Shown here: positions 35,232 through 44,324 of the stretch, one piece after another | Layout of the letters: the number at the start of each line of letters is the position of its first letter | Position numbering within the stretch: the stretch's first letter is position 1 | Origin: Chloroflexota bacterium | GTDB lineage: Bacteria; Chloroflexota; UBA6077; JACCZL01 | NCBI GenBank assembly: GCA_030447245.1 | Contig: JAUJPG010000003.1 | Location: 141,987-201,954 of the forward strand | Length of the DNA: 59,968 bases | Direction: 5' to 3' | Made by a program: the position numbers and the translations under genes | Notes under the pieces: generated by a model | Databases searched by the model: none | What the model was told of the DNA's origin: nothing | What the model saw: only the letters and a program-made list of their open reading frames with translations

Positions 35232-35576
35232 GTGAGCTTCGCGGACAAGATGCTTCGCTGTCGGGACTGTGGCAACGAGTTTCCGTTCACCGCCGGTGAG
35301 CAGGAGTTCTATGCGCAAAAGGGCCTGGTGAACGAGCCGGGCCGCTGTCCCACGTGCCGCTCGGCGCGGAAGGCGCAGCGGGAGACGGGAAGCTACGGTA
35401 GCGGCTACGACGGCGGATCCTCTGGCTCCTACGGCTCGTACGATCGGCCGCGCCGCGAGATGCACCCGGCGGTCTGTGCCCAGTGTGGCCAGGACACGGA
35501 GGTCCCATTCCTTCCGCGGGGCGATCGCCCGGTCTACTGCAGCGCCTGCTTCGACCAGGTGCGGGTGAGTCGCTAA
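35232..35576 (+). CDS. Zinc-ribbon domain protein
   Basis: 114 residues from GTG 35232 (VSFADKMLRCRDCGNEFPF), the form in which this small family normally begins. First zinc site: Cys10, Cys13, Cys39 and Cys42 (LRCRDCGNEF and GRCPTCRSARKAQ). The middle is Gly/Ser/Tyr-rich and probably disordered (GSGYDGGSSGSYGSY). A second CxxC pair set follows: CAQCGQDTEVPFLP and YCSACFDQVRVSR. The family is conserved in Chloroflexota and related phyla; members are often co-expressed with cold-shock or translation genes. Function is unknown. Confidence 0.82.
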   Translation: MSFADKMLRCRDCGNEFPFTAGEQEFYAQKGLVNEPGRCPTCRSARKAQRETGSYGSGYDGGSSGSYGSYDRPRREMHPAVCAQCGQDTEVPFLPRGDRPVYCSACFDQVRVSR

Positions 35577-35609
35577 CGCACATTCCGTAGCGGCGCACGG
35601 GGTGCGCTG

Positions 35610-36845
35610 CTACGTGAGGCTCAAACAGTCGCAGAGGTCGCGCAGGAAGCCCTCGACGTCGGTCACCAGGCCGATCGTCTGCCAGCTACCGCGGTCGGCT
35701 AGCTTGGTCACCACGGCCGGGTTGATGTCCACGCAGACCGTGGTCACCTGCGCCGGCAGCAAGTTTCCGGTCGCGATGCCGTGGAGCATCGAGGACAGGA
35801 TCATCGCCAGGTCAACCCCTTCGTGGACGACCTCGCGCATGGTCTCCTGGGCGCGGACCATGTCGCTGATCACGTCTGGCAGCGGGCCGTCGTCGCGCAC
35901 GGAGCCGGCCAGCACGTAGCGGACGTCGTGGGTTACGCAGGCGTGCATGATACCGCCGGTCAATATGCCCTGCTCGACGGCGGCGCGGATGCTGCCAGCC
36001 TGACGGATGCGGTTGATGGCGCGGAGGTGATGCTCGTGACCGCCTTCGAGTGGCACCCCCTGCTCCAGGGAGACGCCGAGTGACGTGCCATACAGGTCGC
36101 TCTCAATGTCGTGGGTGGCCAGGCCATTGCCGGCGAACAACGCCTGGACGTAGCCTGCCTCGATCAGCCGAACCAGCCGCTGGCGCATGCCGGTGTGGAC
36201 CAGGACCGGCCCGGCCACGACGAGCGTCCGCCCGCCTTGCTCGCGGATGTCGCGGAGCCGTTGGGCGATCTCCTTGATCAACAGCGATTTCGGCTTCTCG
36301 CTCGATACCGAGCTACCCATGAAGGCGAACACCTGCGGCTGCTGGCGCGGCCGCTCGGCAGGGACGACGCGCACGCCAGCGTGGCCGACGACGATCTGGT
36401 CGCCCTCGCGGACGCCCGAGTGTGGGAGGCTCTGCGCAGCGCGCCGTGCGAGGTCGACCGCGATCGCGCAATCCATCTCCGGGTACGCGACCGGCACCCA
36501 CGCGCCGTCCAGCAGGATCTCGGTGGTGAGATTGGTCGTCGAGTAGAACCCCTCGGGGAAGACGCCGTCGGCCGGGGCCGGCTCGCACCTGACGCTCGTC
36601 CCGCTGAGGCTGGTAGCCCCGACTCGCTGCGCGCGGTCGACCAGCAGGTCCAGGAGCTCGCGGGTCGGGGCGGTGATCTGGATGCGAGCGTAGGACGGGT
36701 CGTCCTTGCGCCGGCCGACGTCGATCTGCTGGACGACGAACTCGCCGCCGCGGTCCATCACCTCGTCCATGATCGTCGGCAAGATCATCGAGTCGATGAT
36801 GTGCCCACGCAGCTCGACAACCTCGGACAAGGAGCTGTCAGCCAT
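35610..36845 (-). CDS. TIGR00300 family protein (LOR/SDH-domain; ornithine cyclodeaminase-like)
   Basis: 411 residues from ATG 36845 (MADSSLSEVVELRGHIIDSM). The N-domain carries VVQQIDVGRRKDDPSYARIQ, then a beta domain with FYSTTNLTTEILLDGAWVPV and the invariant YPEMDCAI. A Rossmann-like C-domain follows with FMGSSVSSEKPKSLLIKEIA, VAGPVLVHTGMRQ and LFAGNGLATHDIESDLYGTS. The family includes archaeal ornithine cyclodeaminase and the cyanobacterial AgrE/ArgZ second domain. Here the arginine dihydrolase part is absent. Likely role: ornithine to proline or related amino-acid catabolism. It is divergent from a small hicAB pair. Confidence 0.82.
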   Translation of the reverse strand: MADSSLSEVVELRGHIIDSMILPTIMDEVMDRGGEFVVQQIDVGRRKDDPSYARIQITAPTRELLDLLVDRAQRVGATSLSGTSVRCEPAPADGVFPEGFYSTTNLTTEILLDGAWVPVAYPEMDCAIAVDLARRAAQSLPHSGVREGDQIVVGHAGVRVVPAERPRQQPQVFAFMGSSVSSEKPKSLLIKEIAQRLRDIREQGGRTLVVAGPVLVHTGMRQRLVRLIEAGYVQALFAGNGLATHDIESDLYGTSLGVSLEQGVPLEGGHEHHLRAINRIRQAGSIRAAVEQGILTGGIMHACVTHDVRYVLAGSVRDDGPLPDVISDMVRAQETMREVVHEGVDLAMILSSMLHGIATGNLLPAQVTTVCVDINPAVVTKLADRGSWQTIGLVTDVEGFLRDLCDCLSLT

Positions 36846-36938
36846 CAGCACTCAGCCTCCAGGGCTGTATTCCATCCGCGGCCAGGCAGCGGACCCCGCT
36901 GGACGCGCCGCCAATGGTACCATCCCCGAAGGGCGCCA

Positions 36939-37100
36939 ATGCCGCGAAAGATTCGGGAACTGAAGACCGACTTGCGGCGGGCGGGGTTCGAGCAGGTTCC
37001 GACCAGGAGCAGCCACACCCGCTGGCGCCACCCGCTTAAGAGCAGGATCTCCGCTCCGTCCCTCGCCAAGCTCCGACAGATCCAGGAGAAACAGCCATGA
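36939..37100 (+). CDS. HicA-like toxin, internally shortened
   Basis: 53 residues: MPRKIRELKTDLRRAGFEQV, then SSHTRWRHPL, the HicA start with the catalytic-His neighbourhood (SHTRWRHP), and the tail LAKLRQIQEKQP. The usual strand and helix between them (SGRDGDDAxxYQExxVREAL-like) are missing, about 15-20 residues. The stop overlaps the next ATG as ATGA. Either an internal deletion has inactivated it or it is a minimal variant. Confidence 0.65.
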   Translation: MPRKIRELKTDLRRAGFEQVPTRSSHTRWRHPLKSRISAPSLAKLRQIQEKQP

Positions 37101-37371
37101 GTACGACCGAAGCGCTAATCGGAGGCCACGCCCGCCGAGCGGGCGGCCGCGGGTCGCTGCTCGCTGGTGATGCAGTGGTCCGATGAGGACCAGGCCTACA
37201 TCGTCACGGTCCCCGGAGCTGGAGGGTTGCCGCACGCACGGCGACACGCAAGCCGAGGCAGTGCGCCAGGCCGAGGACGCGATCGTCACCTGGCTCGTGA
37301 CTGCGCGGGTCTGGGGCGAACCGATCCCCGCCCCTCGGCTCTTCTCCGCCGACGACAACGAAGCCGATTGA
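37097..37371 (+). CDS. HicB-like antitoxin, one apparent frameshift
   Basis: Starts at ATG 37097, overlapping hicA. The recognisable domain reads MQWSDEDQAYIVTVP, then, one frame over, ELEGCRTHGDTQAEAVRQAE and DAIVTWLVTARVWGEPIPAP, ending ADDNEAD at 37371. This is the HicB fold. The frame changes twice, near 37160 and near 37215. Gene order here is toxin-antitoxin, the reverse of the 19 kb locus. Confidence 0.72.
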
Positions 37372-37497
37372 GCACCGCCGTGCGAGGCGCGAGCCTCGCT
37401 GTCAACGCCGGGGCCTACGGCTTGCGCGGCCGAGAAGGCTACGAGCCGTTGCTGGACGGGGGCGTCCTCGGGGCAGGGCGCGGCCTCTGCGAACCCC

Positions 37498-38007
37498 TTA
37501 CCCCGGCCCGCGATACTCCGCCAGCATCTGCTGCATCATCTGCAACGCTGTCTCGGCCAGGTCCGCGTCCATGCTGTACGGCCGCCCGAGCGCGGAGGCC
37601 AGGTCCCAGGAATGGATGGCTGGTCGGTCAGGATGATGTTGATGCCAACCGACCCCGGGAGGTCGCCGATCGGCATCGCCAGCGTGCGCTCGAGCGCGCC
37701 GGGCGCGCGCCAGGCGTTGAGCAGCCGCTGTGAATTCTCGGCGTAGGAGCTCGCGAGATCGCTGGCTGACACGTCTGCCTGCTCCTGGACTGGCATCACT
37801 TTAGCGCCTTCGATTCCCGACGTGAACATGGCGCAATTTACCTGCCATGTGGCCTACCAATGCCTTCACGTCCCAGTCAGTGCAGGGCGTTGGCTTGGTC
37901 AGCTCATCCGCGCGCACAGTATGGATCATGGCGCTCGCACCGTCGACGGCGTTGAAGCAAGGCAACGCTGTCCATCCAGGTCCCTCCAGGTCGGTTGGTC
38001 GCGGCAC
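37498..38007 (-). pseudogene. Maleylpyruvate isomerase/TIGR03086-like (DinB-fold) protein, frame-broken
   Basis: Read across three frames. TVRADELTKPTPCTDWDVKA then LVGHMAG is the family signature with a metal-site His. LLNAWRAPGALERTLAMPIG and DLPGSVG follow, then IHSWDLASALGRPYSMDADL and AETALQMMQQMLAEYRGPG to TAA at 37498. HSWDLA carries the second conserved His. Two frame shifts (near 37830 and 37635). Such proteins are thiol-dependent or metal-binding enzymes of unknown substrate. The start (GTG 38007) is uncertain. Confidence 0.65.
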
Positions 38008-38041
38008 GATCCTGACCTGTCCCGCGCCGGGAAGCTAACGG

Positions 38042-39679
38042 CTACCGGCCACTACGACATGACGCTCGCCCGTACACTCTAATGCGAACGCCTGTTCTAG
38101 TCAAGGAGCATCGTGCTGAGTGGGCGCATCGTGTCGCGTCTGTGACAGGTACCCTCGTTGAAGCGGTGACGCGTGCTACCACTACCGCGGTGGCACACCC
38201 GCGAAGCGTATCGGGTCTCGTCTCTACGGCGGGACTACCTGGTGATCGTGCTGGCGGCGCGAGGGCGGCGCTAATGAACGGGCCGGAGAACAGGCCGATG
38301 GTCAGGACGCCGAGTGTGGCCGCTGCTAGCGAAATGGACGGGCCGAGGCCGATCGAGACCGGCTGATCTGAGGTCGGCTCGGCCAGGTACATGTGGCGGA
38401 TCACGCGGGTGTAGTAGTACAGCGAGATCGCCGAGTTGATGACACCCCAGATGACGGTCACGTAGAGCCCGCGCTCCGCCGCCGCCCAGAACAGGTACAT
38501 CTTGCTGGAAAAGCCGAGCGCGGCAGCCCGGCCAGCGACAACAAGCACACCGCGAGGATCGCCGAGAGCACCGCTGCCCGTCGCGCCAGGCCAGAGTACT
38601 GGTCCAGGTCTTCGCCAGCGACGTAGCGGGACATGACCACGATGACGCCGAAGGCCCCGATGCGGTGAAGGCGTAGACGAGCAGGAACAGCACGCTCGAC
38701 AACCCGAAGGAGCTTGCCGCGGCCAGTCCTATCAGCATGTAGCCGATGTGCGCGATGCTCGAGTAGGCCAGCATCCGCTTCAGGTTGCGCTGGAGAAGCG
38801 CCGCCAGGTTGCCGATCGTCATGGTGATCAGCGACAGACGACGAAGAGGTCGATCCAGGCTCCCTGGATCGACCTGCCGGCCAGCGCCACATCGAAGATC
38901 CGGATGACGACGGCCAGGCCGGCCGCCTTCGATGCGACTGACAGGTAGGCCGTGATCGGCGTCGGCGCCCCCTCATACACGTCTGGCGTCCACATCTGGA
39001 ACGGGACGGCCGCGATCTTGAAGCCGAGTCCGGCCACCAGCATCGACATCGCCAGCAGCCCGGCCGGGCTGGCCTGGGTGGTCAGCACCTGGCCGATCTG
39101 GCGGAGGTTCGTGCTGCCGCTGATCCCGTACAGCAGCGCCATCCCGAACAGCAGAATCGACGACGAGATGGCGCTCAGCACGAAGAACTTGAGGCCGGCC
39201 TCGCTCGACCGCGCCTCCTTCTTGGCCCAGGTCGCCAGAAACGCCAGCGACAGGCTGGTGATCTCGAGCGACAGGTAGATGCTCATCAGCTCGTTCGTCG
39301 AGGCCATCAGCATCATCCCGACGGTGCAGATCAGAAGCAGCCCGTAAAACTCGGCCGCGTAGACGCCGACCTGCTCGGTGAAGTTCTCGGCGGCCAGCAA
39401 GACCAGCGCCGCGGCGAGCAGGAACAGCAGCTTGAAGAAGACGGAGACATTGTCGATGACCAGCATGCCGCCGAAACCGGCGGCGTTGCGGTTGAGCAGG
39501 GTGAACGACGCGATCGCCGCGGCGGCGAGCGCCAGCAGCGCGCCGGTCAGCAAGGACTGGCGGCTGGCCGTGGGCGGCATGAGCAGGTCGGCGATCAGAA
39601 TGATGCACCCGCCGAGCGCCAGGATGATCTCCGGCGTCAGCAAGGAGACGTCGACCAGATTGGGGAACGCGACGTTCAC
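38042..39679 (-). pseudogene. nuoN: NADH-quinone oxidoreductase subunit N, frame-broken
   Basis: The N-terminal 283 residues from ATG 39679 are intact, with antiporter-like helices: YGLLLICTVGMMLMASTNEL, then SIYLSLEITSLSLAFLATWA and [21 protein letters not shown] shift near 38830 leads to [20 protein letters not shown] and [11 protein letters not shown]. Further shifts near 38660 and 38535 give [17 protein letters not shown] and [20 protein letters not shown]. NuoN is one of three proton-pumping subunits of complex I. The rest of the operon is intact, so sequencing indels are the likelier cause. The natural C-terminus is probably upstream of 38200, since the tail beyond it is not membrane-like. 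Confidence 0.88.
38173..38196. terminator. Hairpin near the end of the nuo operon
   Basis: GTGCTACC and GGTGGCAC form an eight-pair stem (one G-T pair) around the loop ACTACCGC. There is no T-run on either side, so intrinsic termination is weakly supported. It would end the nuo transcript if nuoN stops before it. Confidence 0.3.
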
Positions 39680-39770
39680 CGCGGCTCACCTCGCTGTATT
39701 GATGCTCCAGGGCAGGCACATACGCCGGGCGCTGCCACGGATTTACGCGGGCCCGCGGACGTGTCCCGCC

Positions 39771-41237
39771 TCATGCGAAGAGCCGCGCGATCGGCTGGAC
39801 GCCAATGGCGATCATGTCGACGACGCTGTTCGGGTAGACGCCGACCAGGATAATGACCCCGACGAGCACCGAGACGGCGAACCGCTCGCGCGGCGTCGCG
39901 TCGTCTAGCTGGGACCAGCGAGGCATGGTCGGGCCCATGAACACTCTGAGCAGCATCCAGGTGATGTAGCCGGCCGTCAGCACGATCGCGAACGTGGCGA
40001 GAATCGTCGCCAATGGCCAGACGCCGAAGGCGCCGACAAACACCAGGAACTCGCCGATGAAGCCGTTCATCCCCGGGAGCCCGAGCGACGCCAGTCCCGC
40101 GAGTACGAAGCCAGTCGCGATGAACGGCATCCGCGTTGCGAGTCCGCTCATTTCGGGAATCTGGCGGGTGTGGGTGCGGTCGTAGACCAGGCCGACCATC
40201 ATGAACAACAGGGCGGTGATCGTCCCGTGGGTGAACATCTGCATGACGGCCCCCTCGATGCCGATCGGCGTCAGCGCGGCCAGCCCGAGCAGCACGTAGC
40301 CCATGTGACTGATCGACGACGCGGCGATCAGCTTCTTCAGGTCGCCGTTGATCTGGCCGAGCGCCAGGTAGGCGCCGTACAGGACGTTGATGACGGCCAG
40401 CGCGACCAGGATCGGCACGAGCTGCCGGGCCGCGTCCGGCAAGATCGTCATGCACAGGCGGATCAGGCCGTAGCCGCCCATCTTGAGGAGCACGCCGGCC
40501 AGCAAGATGCTGCCGGGCGTCGGCGCCTCCACGTGGGCATCCGGCAACCAGGTGTGGAACGGGAAGATCGGCACCTTCACCGCGAAGCCGATAAACAGCA
40601 GGATAAAGAACAACGTTTGCGCCGCCAGCGGCAGTGCCCGTGCGCCATCGGCGATCCGGAACAGGTCGAACGTGCCGGCGCCGGTGGTGAAGTACCAGGC
40701 CAAAATGCCGATCAGCATGAAGGCGCTGCCCGTGACCGTGTAGATGATGAACTTCATCGCCGCGTACTCGCGTCGTGCGCCGCCCCAGATACCGATCAAC
40801 AGGTACATCGGGGCCAGCTCGAGCTCCCAGAACAGGAAGAAGACCAACAGGTCAAGCGTGACGAAGACGCCGGTGACCGCCGTCTCGAGCAGCAAGATGA
40901 GTGCAAAGTAGAGCCGCGGCCGAAGCGTCGTGTTCCAGGAGATCACGACGGCCAGGAACGTCAGCAGCGCGTTGAGCAGGACCAGCGGCAGGCTGACCCC
41001 GTCGACGCCAATCCGCAGCGACGAGCCGAGCGTCGGGATGAAGGCGGCCGCGCTCTCGAACTGCATGCCGCCAGCCCGTGGGTCGTAGCGGATGAAGAGC
41101 CAGGTGGCCAGCAGCAGGGTAACGCCGGTGACGGTCAGCGCCCAGCCACGCGCCAAGGTGTCCCGCCCGAGGAACGCCGTGACGATCGCCCCGAGGAGCG
41201 GCAGCCACAAGACCAGGTGCAACAGTGTTGATTCCAC
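39771..41237 (-). CDS. nuoM: NADH-quinone oxidoreductase subunit M
   Basis: 488 residues, about 14 helices, antiporter-type. The family landmarks LVFFLFWELELAPMYLLIGI (conserved Glu), FAVKVPIFPFHTWLPDAHVE and SSISHMGYVLLGLAALTPIG are present. NuoM pumps protons across the membrane as part of complex I. It is intact, unlike nuoN 91 bases downstream. Confidence 0.96.
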   Translation of the reverse strand: MESTLLHLVLWLPLLGAIVTAFLGRDTLARGWALTVTGVTLLLATWLFIRYDPRAGGMQFESAAAFIPTLGSSLRIGVDGVSLPLVLLNALLTFLAVVISWNTTLRPRLYFALILLLETAVTGVFVTLDLLVFFLFWELELAPMYLLIGIWGGARREYAAMKFIIYTVTGSAFMLIGILAWYFTTGAGTFDLFRIADGARALPLAAQTLFFILLFIGFAVKVPIFPFHTWLPDAHVEAPTPGSILLAGVLLKMGGYGLIRLCMTILPDAARQLVPILVALAVINVLYGAYLALGQINGDLKKLIAASSISHMGYVLLGLAALTPIGIEGAVMQMFTHGTITALLFMMVGLVYDRTHTRQIPEMSGLATRMPFIATGFVLAGLASLGLPGMNGFIGEFLVFVGAFGVWPLATILATFAIVLTAGYITWMLLRVFMGPTMPRWSQLDDATPRERFAVSVLVGVIILVGVYPNSVVDMIAIGVQPIARLFA

Positions 41238-41344
41238 TCAGACCTCGCAGGCTGACTGCGCGACGAGCCAGCGTGACGCAGCCAGGCGAGCAGTCTCGCC
41301 ATCGGCAGCACGCGTCGCTTGGCCGTGCTGGCAACGTTCAAACC

Positions 41345-43477
41345 TCATGAGAACAGCGGCCGGATGACGATCGCCCAGATCGAGATGAGGGCCAGCCCGC
41401 CGAAGACGGCCAGGGCGTATGCCGGGATCCGACCGGTCTGGACCTGGCGCACGCTGTTGCCGATCGAGCCGGTCAGCCGCGCCGCGCCGTTCACCGCGCC
41501 GTCGATCACGTGGGTATCGAACCAGTCGATGGCGAACGCCCAGTTGATGATGAACGTATCAATCAGCCACATGTACAGCTCGTCGATCCAGTAACGATTC
41601 AGCAGCGTGGCGTACACGGCGCTCGGACGCGGGTTCATCGCCATGGCCAACAAGCTGCCGTTCTTGTACGTCAGCCAGGCCAGGGCGATCCCGCCAACCG
41701 CCAGGAGGGTCGAGAACAGCGCCAGCGGCAGGTTCATCTCGCCGCCGTGAAAGTCGGCACCTTCCAGAAAGTGGCCGAAGCCGTGGCCCAGCTGCGGCGC
41801 GCCCCACAACCCAGCCACCACGCTCGGCACCGCCAGCACCAGCAGCGGCAGGGTCATCGAGGCCGGCGACTCCTTGATGTACTGGGGGTCGGCCGGGCCG
41901 CGATAGCTGCCCGCGAAGGTCAAGAAGACGACGCGGAACATGTAAAACGCGGTCAACAGGACGGTGATGATCGCGAACAGGAGCAGCAGCCAGTACGCCG
42001 CGCCGCCACCGTGGGTCGCCCGCTCGTAGGTGGCCAGCAGGACCTCGTCCTTGCTCCAGAAGCCGGCCAGCGGTGGGATGCCGGCCAGCGACAACGCGGC
42101 GATCGTCATGGTGATGCCGGTGATCGGCGCCCGCTTCCACATCCCACCCATGTAGCGGATGTCCTGGGCGCGCGGCGGGTCGCGCGGGTCGATGTCCTCG
42201 GGATCGTGAGCGCCGGCGCGGTGGAGGATGAAGATCACGCTCCCGGCAGTCAGGAACAGCAGCGCCTTGAAGAACGCGTGGGTGAACAGGTGGAACATCC
42301 CGGCGCCGATCGCCCCGGCGCCCAGCCCAAGCATCATGTAGCCCAGCTGGCTGACTGTCGAGAAGGCCATCACGCGCTTGATGTCGGTGGCGACCAGGCC
42401 CATTGACGCGGCGAAGATCGCCGTGAAGCCACCGATGAACGCGACGACCAGCATCGCGGATGGCGAGTGCTCGAAGATCGGGAACGCCCGCGCGACGAGG
42501 TAGACGCCAGCAGCCACCATCGTCGCGGCGTGAATCAGGGCGCTGACCGGCGTCGGGCCTTCCATCGCGTCCGGCAGCCAGACGTGGAGCGGGAATTGGG
42601 CCGACTTGCCAACCGCGCCCATGAACAGCAGCAGCGCGCCGATGGTCGCCACCGTCTCGCTCATCGCGCCGGTCTCGGCCAGCTCGGCCAGGCGACCGAA
42701 CTCGAGCACCCCGGTCTGCCACCACAGGTACAGGATGCCGATCAGGAAGCCGAAGTCGCCGAAGCGGGTCGTGACGAACGCCTTCTTGGCGGCCATCGCG
42801 GCTTCCGGCTTGGTGTACCAGAAGCCGATCAGCAGATAGGACCCGAGGCCGACACCCTCCCAGAACAAGTAGATCGTGAGCAAGTTGTTCGCCAGGACCA
42901 ACCCCAGCATCGAGGCGGTAAACAGGGAGATGTAGGCAAAGTAGCGCCCGAATCCCGGGTCCCGGACGAGGGGCGCCGGCGGGCCGTGGTGCTCGCCGTG
43001 CTCGGCGGCGGAGGGCGGGCGCACGCCATGCGCCCCTCGGGTGCGCTCGTTCGCATCGGCCTGGGCCGCGACAGCCTCGCCGTGGGCCTGGGCCGCTTCG
43101 CCGTGAGCCGCGTCCGCCTCCGGGTGGCCGGTGCCCGCTTCGGCGGCCTCCTCGGGCTCGTAGAGGTAGCCGCGCGAGTAGATCTGAATCAGCAGGCTCA
43201 CCGTCGTGACGACGACGAGCATCACGGCCGCCAGCGGGTCGACGCGGATGCCGAATGGCAGCGCCACGTCCGGACCGAGCGCCAGCCACGGGAACTGCGC
43301 CTCGTACGGTGGCGCGCCGCCCAGCATCCGGAAGAAGAGCAGCCAGGCGATGGCGCACGAGGCGGCGATCGCCAGCACCGACAGCCAGCCGGCGAGCTCC
43401 GCCTGGCGGCGCAAGAACAGACCGATCACGGCGAACGCCGCAAACGGCAGGACCGGAATGAGCCAGGCGAGCTCCAT
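41345..43477 (-). CDS. nuoL: NADH-quinone oxidoreductase subunit L with a His-rich loop insertion
   Basis: 710 residues. Core antiporter features: LTIYLFWEGVGLGSYLLIGF, KSAQFPLHVWLPDAMEGPTP and SALIHAATMVAAGVYLVARA. The C-terminal amphipathic arm follows. Between helix 3 (VSLLIQIYSRGYLY) and DPGFGRYFAYISLF there is an extra stretch of about 65 residues (107-171), rich in Ala, Glu, Gln and His, with seven His. The usual loop here is a few residues. NuoL is the distal proton pump; the insertion would lie in an extramembrane loop. Confidence 0.95.
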   Translation of the reverse strand: MELAWLIPVLPFAAFAVIGLFLRRQAELAGWLSVLAIAASCAIAWLLFFRMLGGAPPYEAQFPWLALGPDVALPFGIRVDPLAAVMLVVVTTVSLLIQIYSRGYLYEPEEAAEAGTGHPEADAAHGEAAQAHGEAVAAQADANERTRGAHGVRPPSAAEHGEHHGPPAPLVRDPGFGRYFAYISLFTASMLGLVLANNLLTIYLFWEGVGLGSYLLIGFWYTKPEAAMAAKKAFVTTRFGDFGFLIGILYLWWQTGVLEFGRLAELAETGAMSETVATIGALLLFMGAVGKSAQFPLHVWLPDAMEGPTPVSALIHAATMVAAGVYLVARAFPIFEHSPSAMLVVAFIGGFTAIFAASMGLVATDIKRVMAFSTVSQLGYMMLGLGAGAIGAGMFHLFTHAFFKALLFLTAGSVIFILHRAGAHDPEDIDPRDPPRAQDIRYMGGMWKRAPITGITMTIAALSLAGIPPLAGFWSKDEVLLATYERATHGGGAAYWLLLLFAIITVLLTAFYMFRVVFLTFAGSYRGPADPQYIKESPASMTLPLLVLAVPSVVAGLWGAPQLGHGFGHFLEGADFHGGEMNLPLALFSTLLAVGGIALAWLTYKNGSLLAMAMNPRPSAVYATLLNRYWIDELYMWLIDTFIINWAFAIDWFDTHVIDGAVNGAARLTGSIGNSVRQVQTGRIPAYALAVFGGLALISIWAIVIRPLFS

Positions 43478-43489
43478 GCTTGTTCCCTG

Positions 43490-43813
43490 CTAGTTTTTCA
43501 GCAGGTCGATGTCGTCGACCTGGATCGAGTGCCGGAGGCGGTAGACCGAGATGACGATAGCCAGCCCGACAGCCGCCTCGGCCGCCGCGACGGTCATGAT
43601 GAAGATGGCGAAGACCTGGCCGGCAAGCTCCTGGGGCGTGTCGATGAACTTGGCGAACGCCACCATGATGACGTTGACGGCGTTGAGCATCAACTCGATC
43701 GACAGGAGCACGCCGACGGCATTGGAGCGCGAGAGCGCACCGTACATGCCAATGCAGAACAGGATGGTGCCAAGCACCAGGAAGTGCTGCAAGCCGATTG
43801 GAGCCAGGGCCAC
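43490..43813 (-). CDS. nuoK: NADH-quinone oxidoreductase subunit K
   Basis: 107 residues, three helices. The two conserved membrane glutamates are visible in LSIELMLNAVNVIMVAF and AAAEAAVGLAIVISVYR. It belongs to the E-channel of complex I that links quinone reduction to the pumps. Five bases separate it from nuoJ and twelve from nuoL. Confidence 0.96.
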   Translation of the reverse strand: MALAPIGLQHFLVLGTILFCIGMYGALSRSNAVGVLLSIELMLNAVNVIMVAFAKFIDTPQELAGQVFAIFIMTVAAAEAAVGLAIVISVYRLRHSIQVDDIDLLKN

Positions 43814-43818
43814 CGGCG

Positions 43819-44322
43819 TTACTCCTCGCGCGCGATGACGATCGCGCCGATCATCCCCGCGGTCAGCAGCAGGGACGCGATCTCAAAGGGCAGGACGTAG
43901 GTCGACATCAACAAGACGCCCAGGCGTTCGCTCGAGGGTGCGTCGAGCGGGACGGCCCGCACGTTCCAGCGGTGCGAGAGCATGACGAACACAGAGATCC
44001 CGAACACCGCCAGCGCGGTCAGCGCGGCGCTGATCCGCTGCGCCTGGGGCGCGGCGCTCGGCAGGTCAACCTGGTTCGGGGTCAGCATGATCGCGAACAA
44101 CATCAGGATCATGATCGCCCCGACGTAGACCAGAATCTGGGCCACCGCCAGGAAGTCGGCCGACAGCAACACGTACATGACGGCCACGCCGGCCAGCGTC
44201 AGGACCAGCCACAAGGCGCTCCGGACCATGTTGCGCGCCAGCACCATCGACGCGCCGGCGAGAATCATCGTGGCGGCGACGAGGTAGAAGACGATCGCCA
44301 CGAAGACATCAGTCGCGGCCAC
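43819..44322 (-). CDS. nuoJ: NADH-quinone oxidoreductase subunit J
   Basis: 167 residues with five helices. LVLTLAGVAVMYVLLSADFL holds the family helix 3 pattern; AQILVYVGAIMILMLFAIML follows. It forms part of the central membrane arm with NuoK and NuoA. Two bases separate its start from the nuoI stop. Confidence 0.95.
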   Translation of the reverse strand: MAATDVFVAIVFYLVAATMILAGASMVLARNMVRSALWLVLTLAGVAVMYVLLSADFLAVAQILVYVGAIMILMLFAIMLTPNQVDLPSAAPQAQRISAALTALAVFGISVFVMLSHRWNVRAVPLDAPSSERLGVLLMSTYVLPFEIASLLLTAGMIGAIVIAREE

Positions 44323-44324
44323 CC

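Noticed and set aside
38160..38210. T-box-like motif near TACCGCGGTGGCA
   Set aside because: Only the short stem is present; no stem I, no specifier loop and no downstream aminoacyl-tRNA or amino-acid gene.
42467..43900. 477-residue plus-strand open frame
   Set aside because: Antisense to nuoL/nuoK; shadow of high GC codon use.
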